A stretch of 64,000 nucleotides of DNA, taken from the NCBI RefSeq assembly GCF_003144245.1, contig NW_020289979.1, forward strand, positions 744,001-808,000, read 5' to 3'. The notes beneath the pieces are model-generated. The model worked only from the letters and a program-made list of their open reading frames with translations. It made no database searches and was not told where the DNA came from. Below are positions 57,392-64,000 of this stretch, in pieces (position 1 is the stretch's first letter; each line of letters begins with the position of its first letter). The DNA is from Jaminaea rosea. Taxonomy: Eukaryota; Basidiomycota; Exobasidiomycetes; Microstromatales. Position numbers and translations under genes: made by a program.

Positions 57392-60300
57392 TCACGTAGA
57401 CCCCGTCGGTCCACCGCCTTGTGCCCTCAGTGCTGCAGCCTGCGCCGCCGCTGCCGCCGCTGCTGCAGTCTGCTGTTGTCTCGGGCTCAGACCTGCAAGT
57501 GCGCTCGCTGTTGACGAAGTGGTCCCACCACCTCCTGAGCTAATGAGTGCGTTGCGCTTGTGCATCGTCACCTGCCTAATGGCGGTCAGGAGGTCCAGCT
57601 TGCGGAGGGGCTTACTGCAGTACTCGTCCATCCCGCTCGCGAGACATCGCTCTTTGTCACCCTTCATTGCGTGCGCTGTAAGTGCAATGATTGGGGTGCG
57701 AGGCACGCCTTGTGACTCTTCGAAGGTGCGGATACACTTCGTCGCCTCAATGCCGGACATGACGGGCATGCTCACATCCATGAGAACCACATCGAACTTG
57801 CCCGTCGTGACGGCATCGACTGCCTGCTTGCCGTCTGATACCGTGCTGACCTTGTGCCCTTCTCGCTCAAGCATACGCATGGCGATGACCACGTTGACGC
57901 GGTTGTCCTCGCAGAGAAGAATGTCGTAAACTTCGCTGTTGTTGGCCTCCGACGGCGTGGCTGCAGATGACTCGAGCGAGGGAAGGAGAGCGTAGTGCAG
58001 GTCGGCAACTGTTGCCGGCGTGTTGATGTAGGACGAAATGCCGTGGTCGAGGCAGTACGTAAGATTGAGAGTCAACATCGTTGGTGAGACGAGGTTGATG
58101 GGAATGTAGCGCAGATGCTCGATGGTGCGCAGATCCTCGACAACGCTTAACGTGTCGGCGATGATGGCGTCGATACGCGGCATGATACCCTTGGTCCGCT
58201 CGGCCGCTTCCTCGACGCTGTGCACGGTGATGGGGCGCAGGCCGAGTGAAAGCAGCATCTGCTCAACGCCCGTCGTGTCGCGGAGGGTGTCCAGCCAGAA
58301 GATGTTGCGACCGGCAAAGGGACGCAGCTTCTCCATGACGAGCTCCGGCGAGATCTGATCAATCTTGACGACCATGGTGAAGAAGAAGTCCGACCCGTGG
58401 CCATAGTTGCTTCTGACCCAGAGATCGCCTCCCATCAGGTTCACCAACCGTCTGGAGATGCTCAATCCCAATCCCGTTCCCCCGTACTTCCTCGTCGTCG
58501 ACCCATCAGCCTGGCAGAAGGTGTCAAAGATGACGTCCAGCTTGTCCTGCTTGATGCCAATTCCCGAGTCCGAGGCGCAGAACTCCAGCATCGCCTCAGT
58601 GGGTGAGATGAGCTTCGCCAATGAGCACTTGAGCGCCACCCTGCCCCCAGCCTCTGTGAACTTGACCGCATTTCCAATCAGATTGGTGATAATCTGCTTG
58701 AGACGCAATGCATCGCCGATCAGCGGGTCGGGACAGTCGGCCGCTACCTCGTACATGAGGTTAAGCTTCTTCTGTGTCGCGCGCACGGACAGGGTCTTGA
58801 GGACGGAGAACACTATGCCGCGCAGGGAGAAGGGAATCTCCTCGATGTTCATGCGACCGGCTTCGATCTTGGAGATGTCGAGAATGTCGTCGATGATTGC
58901 CAGGAGGTTGCCCGCGAGGGTTGAGACTGTGACGAGGTTCTCACGCTGGCTGCGCGAGAGTTCGGTCTCGAGGGTAAGGGCGGTCATGCCGATGATGCCT
59001 AGCGAGGGGTGGGAGTGCGATGTCAGTGCTTGCTCTATGAGGCTGCTGATCGCCGCGCTCGCTGCGCTCGCTCACCGTTCATTGGCGTCCTGATCTCGTG
59101 TGACATATTCGCCAAGAATTCGGACTTCGACCTATTCGCCAGCTCAGCCGCCTCCTTCGCCGCGGTGTTCTTTTGAATGGAATCACGCAGACTGTATACC
59201 ATCTGGTTGATCTTCGTCTTGAGCGAGTCCATCTCACCGGACGCCTCGACGGTGACGAAGCGCGAGAAGTCTCCATCGGTGGCCGCTGCGGTGATCTGAG
59301 CGAAGGCTCGCACTTGTGATGTGAGGTTGTTGGCCATGATATTCACATTGTCCGTGATCTCTGCCCATTTGCCTCTGATGTCCTTCTTTTGTGCCTGTAC
59401 ACCGAGCTTGCCTTGCGTACCTACCTCGCGAGCTACGCGGGTGACTTCGGAGGCGAAGAAGGAGAGTCTGCGCGGCGAAAACGAGGATGACGGTCAGATG
59501 CAATTCCCCCTCCTACTGTGACGCAAGCCGCACTCACTGATCGATCATATTGTTGATGGTGTCGACCAGATCCAGAATCTCGCCCGAGACGGAGATGGTC
59601 ACCTTCTTGGTCAAGTCTCCCCGCGCGACAGCCGTCGTCGCCTCAGCGATGCTTCGTACTTGGAGGGTGAGGTTGGCAGCCATAGTGTTGACCGACTCGG
59701 TAAGGTCCTTCCACGTACCACCCACGCCAAGTACAGTAGCCTTACCGCCTAGCTTGCCCTCTGTTCCAACCTCCTTGGCGACGCGCGTAACTTCCGTCGA
59801 GAAGGTGCGAAGTGACTCCACCATGTTGTTCACGGTGGCCTTGAGGTCGAGGAACTCGCCATTGACTTCAACGTTGATGCTGCGGGGCGAAGAGGGAGAG
59901 GAGCCGGTCAGTCGATCGTACTAGGAGAGCCCTTCCGCCTCTACGCGCCTACTCACGTCTTTGACAGGTCTCCTCTTGCTACGGCCGTCGTGACAGTGGC
60001 GATCTCTCGTACTTGCGTCGTGAGATTGCTAGCCATCATGTTGACACGCTGCGTGAGCACTTGCCATTGGCCCTTGACATCGTCGACGTTGGCTTGCCCT
60101 CCCAGGCGCCCCTCTGTACCGACCTCGACTGACACGCGAATGATCTCGTCACTGAGTCGCTTCAATTGTCGCACCATGTTGTTGACCGTCATCTTGAGAT
60201 CCAAGATCTCGCCTTTGACGTCGACGTTGATGAATTCGGTCAAGACACCCTCAGCAACGCACTTTGTAACGCGTGCAATCTCCCTGACCTGGGAGGTCAG

Positions 60301-61933
60301 GTTGTCGGCCATCTTGTTGACATTCTCGGTCAAGTCCTTCCACGTTCCCTCGACGTTGGGCACCACAGCCTGGCCGCCGAGCTTGCCGTACGTTCCCACC
60401 TCCATGGACATGCGTACGACTTCAGAGGCAAAGACGCGGAGTTGTCCCACCATGGAGTTGACGGTGTCCTTGAGCTGGAGCATTTCTCCCTCGGCTGAGA
60501 TGTCGATTGTGCGCGTGAGATCGCCCTTTGCTACGGCGGTTGTGACGACGCTGATGCTGCGGACTTGCTCGGTGAGGTTGGAGCACATGCGATTGACGTT
60601 GATGGTGAGTCTGCGCGCGACGAGCGTGAGAGAAGGGTGAGCAGTTGATCTTTCACGCACAAGGTCGTCGCACCCGCACGTACTCTTTCCAAACACCCTC
60701 GACGCCAGGCACATCTGCCTGCCCTCCCAGCATTCCTTGACTACCGACCTCCCTTGAGACTCTGGTCACCTCGTTGGCAAAGTGTCGCAGCTGATCCACC
60801 ATGACATTGATGGTAAGCTTGAGCTCCAGCACTTCTCCATTCGCCTCGACCTCAATCTTCTTGGAGAGGTCTCCGCGAGCCACGGCCTTTGTGACGGTAG
60901 CGACTCCTCTGACCTGCGTGGTGAGATTGGCGGCGAGGCGATTGACGACGTCCTTGAGCTCCTTCCATCTTCCCTCTACGCCCTCGACCTCTACCTGTCC
61001 GCCCAATCGCCCCTCGGTCCCTACTTCGAGGGAGACTCGCGTTACCTCGGTAGCAAAGACGGACAGCCGATCTACCATCTGGTTGATGATGTCCTTCAAC
61101 TCGACCATGACATGACCTTGGACAGGTACGGTGATATGCTGGGACAAGTCACCAAACGCCACGGCCTTGCATACACGGGCGATGTCCTGTACCTGAGCTT
61201 TGAGGAGTCGCAGCTCATCTTGGGCGCTCAGCCCGCTCTCATCGCTATATCGTTCAAAGGCGCCTACAGCTGACTCTGGGTCTGCCGTGCTTGAGGCGAG
61301 GAGAACAGGACCGTCGCTTCCCATACCGAGCGGGTAGGAGAGCGGGAAGGAGGAAGACTGCGGGTGGTCTTGTGAGATGGGATATGGGAATTTTGCGAAG
61401 CTGGATCGACGCTCGCTGTTGGCCGAGGTGGCGGCTGCGCCAGCTGGAGCCTCGTATTCGTCGCTTTCCCGCTTCGCACCGCCCTCTTGCCCCCGCGAAG
61501 GGATCGGTCTTGGAGCAGACGACTCTGCAGGACCCTTGTTGGTGAGAGCGTTCGGATGAGACTGCGCGATCATCTCGAGCTGGTTCTCTGCGCGCCACAG
61601 CCTTTCGACAAGGGTACCGATATTGGCCTCGATTTCTGCCGTCTTTTCGTTGCCGCCTTCAAAGTGGTAGCGAGGAAGTGGCAGCGTCACGACACTTGAC
61701 GCCGACGACGAGGACGAGCCATCTGATGAGGAGCCCGCAGCTTCATGTCCGTTGAGCGGGGAGCCGTAGGCGCTCTGCAAGCTCTTTGGCGGCGTCGTCT
61801 TGAGAATGCTGCCTGTGATGAGGTAGAGGTGGTCGATGAAATTGCCAGGCATGAGCGCAGCATCATGAGGCAGAGGCGACGATGTCTGGCGTGAGAGGTC
61901 CTCGTTGGACGAGGGCATAGCGACGGCAGCCAT
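57392..61933 (-). CDS. nik1: Group III hybrid histidine kinase (NIK1/Os-1 type)
   Basis: Five minus-strand exons (61933-60684, 60610-59957, 59879-59538, 59467-59076, 58998-57392) give 1414 residues. This soluble osmosensor feeds the HOG MAP-kinase pathway and is the target of phenylpyrrole and dicarboximide fungicides. A disordered Ser-rich head (1-~240) precedes seven HAMP-like repeats ([78 protein letters not shown]), then the phospho-acceptor H box [11 protein letters not shown] (near 872), N box [16 protein letters not shown], the [13 protein letters not shown] box, and a receiver (about 1234-1352) with Asp in [11 protein letters not shown] and Lys in CSKPL. Intron 1 uses the donor GTACGT, which restores VWKELTINVN. 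An extra C-terminal splice (GTGAGC at the stop) is possible. Confidence 0.95.
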
Positions 61934-62741
61934 GGTAGGCCAAGAAGTGGTGGAGTGAGAGGATCACGCGCCTGGCGTGAGGCGATGGGTAGACGGTCGA
62001 GATCGATTTGCCGCTAAGATGTAGGGATGAGGATGATGATGAGCCTGCTTTCACACCTCCGAGGACAAGGGGCAGCGAGGGCGGCGAAGACGGCGAGAAG
62101 CGGCGCGGCTGTCGTGAGCGTGAGCGTCGTGCCGCACGGCTTTCTATTGGTTCAAGCGCCAGGTCCGCCAGGAGGGGAGGGGGCGATGAAGTGGCGTGGG
62201 CGCAATGCCTAACCGCTGGGAGAATCGACAGACTGATGGTCGAGGCAAGCGGCAATGGTAACGACGAGGATAGTGAAAGAGAAGGAGCGCGTGGGTCGCA
62301 GGGATCCCGGGATCAGTTACGGCCCTCACACCTGCTGTTCAACCCAACAGGCGCAGGCGGCGTTGGGCGCAACCAAGCGGGCAGGCGGGCGGGCGGGCGG
62401 GCGGGCGGGCGGACAGCGCGATTTCGCCATGTGGTCATCGACTGACTGAGTCCAATCGAGCGGACCGAGACGAGAGGCGGCAGAGGAGCGGGACTCTAAA
62501 GACACACACCACACCGACTCGTTTGCAGGCAGAGAGAGACGCAGACGCAGATGCACGCACGCACGCACGAGCGAGACGAACAAACGGGACAAGAAGATGC
62601 TGCGCTACGAGGGCAAGGGCGAAGAGGAGACAAACGATGACGACGGTCGCGGGCTTGCAAGACGAAGATGACACAAGACAAAGATTGCTGCGAATGGGGC
62701 TATCTTTACACAACGCGACTTCTGCTCGCTTCTTTTCATCT
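61934..62741. other. Promoter side of nik1 and 3' flank of the PhyH-like gene
   Basis: About 800 bases with no domain-bearing frame. Rich in purine runs and simple repeats on the plus strand; the part near 61934 is probably nik1 5' UTR. Confidence 0.55.
62384..62412. repeat. GGCG tetranucleotide microsatellite
   Basis: About seven GGCG/GGGC units in the intergenic region upstream of nik1. Strong G-runs on the plus strand could form a quadruplex. Confidence 0.85.
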
Positions 62742-63909
62742 TCACGCCTGTACAGACGAGGGCGCTGGAGGAGGACTGTACAGCTGACTGAACGGCATTG
62801 CCTCCGTCGGCTGCAGCCAATTGAGCTCGTCGTACCTGGCCCTCGACTCGTCGCCTTCCACCATGTGGAAAGTGTAGATGTACCTGCGCGAGAGGGCGTG
62901 CGTGGCATGCGTGAGATGTGACAGAATGGAGTGCGTCAGCTACTTGCTGACCGGTTCAAGAGACCTCGCGCATACGCACCGACTCTTGTCGCTCAGATTC
63001 ATCTTGCTCTGGTGCAGCACTGAGCCGTGGATAAGGACGAGAGTCCCTGCTTTGCATTCGCCAATCTGCGCCTCCTCGTCTGACCACTCGAGCTCTTCGC
63101 CCTTGTCGACATCAACGAAGTGTGTTCCACCTTTTCCATCTGGCTGTCTCCTGACAAAGCGGCGGTCAATCCCTCGAGGCTGGCCGTGCTCCCTTGCGAC
63201 GCCCTCCGCCTCGAGCGGTCGTGACGCTTTCGCGCTCTTTGCGTCGCTATGTGTCTTCGACCAGCGGTGAGAGCCAGGCATAAAGCTCAGACAGCCATTG
63301 TCACGCGTGCAGTCCTCGAGGGCGAACCAGAAGCCAATGGCGGACGGAGGGTCAGTGTAGAGGAAGGTCGAGTCGTTGTGATGAGGTACGGCGCCTCCTA
63401 TCGCTGGGGGTTTGCAGATGACCATCGACTGCAGGACGCGGGGATCTCGATGAGCGTCGAGGGAGCGAGCAAGGTTCTGCAGTCTCTCAGAGAAGGAGAA
63501 GCGGTGGAAGACTGGGTCATGGGCGTGAAGAGCATGGCCGACTTTGTTGACCGCCTGGCGATAAGGGAAGATGGATCAGCATACAAGCTGTCGTGCGTCC
63601 GCCACAATCTCGCATGCGCACCTGATCTTTCGGTCTGTTGAGCTGACCATCCTCACCTAGCGCTCCCTCCTCGAAGAAGTAGCGCACCTTGTCGCCCGAC
63701 TCGAGAAAGTAGCGCGCATGACGGTCATCGTCGAGGTCGTTGGTGAACTTTGTCAGCGGGTGGTCCTCAAGGGAGAAGTTCTTGACGAGGTGGCGAGCCT
63801 GAGCAAGCGGCTCAGCAGGGTCAAAGAAGTCGGGCAGCAGGAGGTAGCCATCGCGATGGAATTGATCCAGCTGTTCGCGAGTGAGGGCGCCGGTCGTCGT
63901 TGTCGTCAT
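62742..63909 (-). CDS. Phytanoyl-CoA dioxygenase domain protein (PHYHD1-like)
   Basis: Three minus-strand exons (63909-63622, 63554-62980, 62883-62742) give 334 residues. The donor at GTGCGC (after KDQ) was chosen because it restores NKVGHALHAHDPVF, conserved in PHYHD1. The family comprises Fe(II)/2-oxoglutarate oxygenases. The metal-binding HxD is in PHHNDSTFLY, the distal His in LVLIHGSVLHQSKMNLSD, and the 2-oxoglutarate-binding Arg in SDKSR at the exon 2/3 join. The end WLQPTEAMPFSQLY is typical. Substrate unknown. A basic insert (RRFVRRQPDGK) sits before the distal His. The ATG at 63909 starts a Thr-run (MTTTTTGALT); an upstream ATG (63963) is also in frame. Confidence 0.93.
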
Positions 63910-64000
63910 GGTCGCGCTCGAGAAGATGTGAGCGATTAGTGGACAAGCCGCGCTTGCCGCCAATCGTCGCTGCGTCGGAGAGCCAAAGGCGGGGAAGCTC
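63910..64000. other. Window end upstream of the PhyH-like gene
   Basis: Ninety bases of 5' flank or UTR. No feature seen. Confidence 0.5.

Overview
The window is nuclear DNA from a fungus, most likely a basidiomycete and probably Ustilaginomycotina. The evidence is a GC-rich genome with genes split by many short introns (mostly 60-90 nt, GTGAGT-like donors), a tRNA-Ser(CGA) with an intron after the anticodon, Pol III U6 sequences, and fungal families such as a group III hybrid histidine kinase, an Igo1-type endosulfine, ARPC3, a DUF3074 protein and a ferric reductase. The taxon is inferred from gene content and structure; no comparison was run.

Layout, left to right. 1-21 kb (plus strand apart from a tRNA): a 2060-residue protein built of ASH/MSP-type beta-sandwich repeats, a possible small secreted peptide, a cyclopropane-fatty-acid-synthase-like methyltransferase, tRNA-Ser(CGA) on the minus strand, a single-pass membrane protein with a long disordered tail, TRM1, a Ser/Thr-rich surface-type protein, a histidine phosphatase and a small coiled-coil protein. 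21-26 kb: a prenylated type I Hsp40 (YDJ1-like, minus) diverges from the tri-snRNP splicing factor PRP6/Prp1 (plus). 26.5-30.7 kb is gene-poor and holds a decayed-looking U6 copy and a broken HNH-like gene. 30.7-37 kb: divergent ribosomal protein genes (eL32 and uL13), a mitochondrial-type SDR and a ZRC1-like zinc transporter. 37-40.7 kb is again gene-poor, with an apparently intact U6 snRNA and a hairpin-rich stretch just after it.

40.7-51 kb: a DUF3074 protein, an alpha/beta hydrolase with an Asp nucleophile, ATM1 (mitochondrial ABC exporter for Fe-S biogenesis) divergent from MVD1 (sterol/isoprenoid pathway), IGO1, ARPC3 and a PHOSPHO1-like HAD phosphatase. 51-64 kb: a large ferric reductase, a possible small secreted protein, a NIK1/Os-1-type osmosensing histidine kinase with seven HAMP-like repeats, and a phytanoyl-CoA-dioxygenase-like enzyme.

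Most of the window is ordinary housekeeping sequence. ATM1, the ferric reductase and the zinc transporter all touch metal handling, but they are scattered and do not form a cluster. The points most worth a second look are the paired U6 loci (one carries a 4-nt insertion that would let the ACAGAGA region fold on itself), the hairpins after the intact U6, the HNH-like open frame broken only by TAG codons, the 8-nt and 10-nt opening exons of the Hsp40 gene, the ASH-repeat giant, and the unannotated secreted-peptide candidates. I found no CRISPR array, rRNA, complete transposon or viral fossil.
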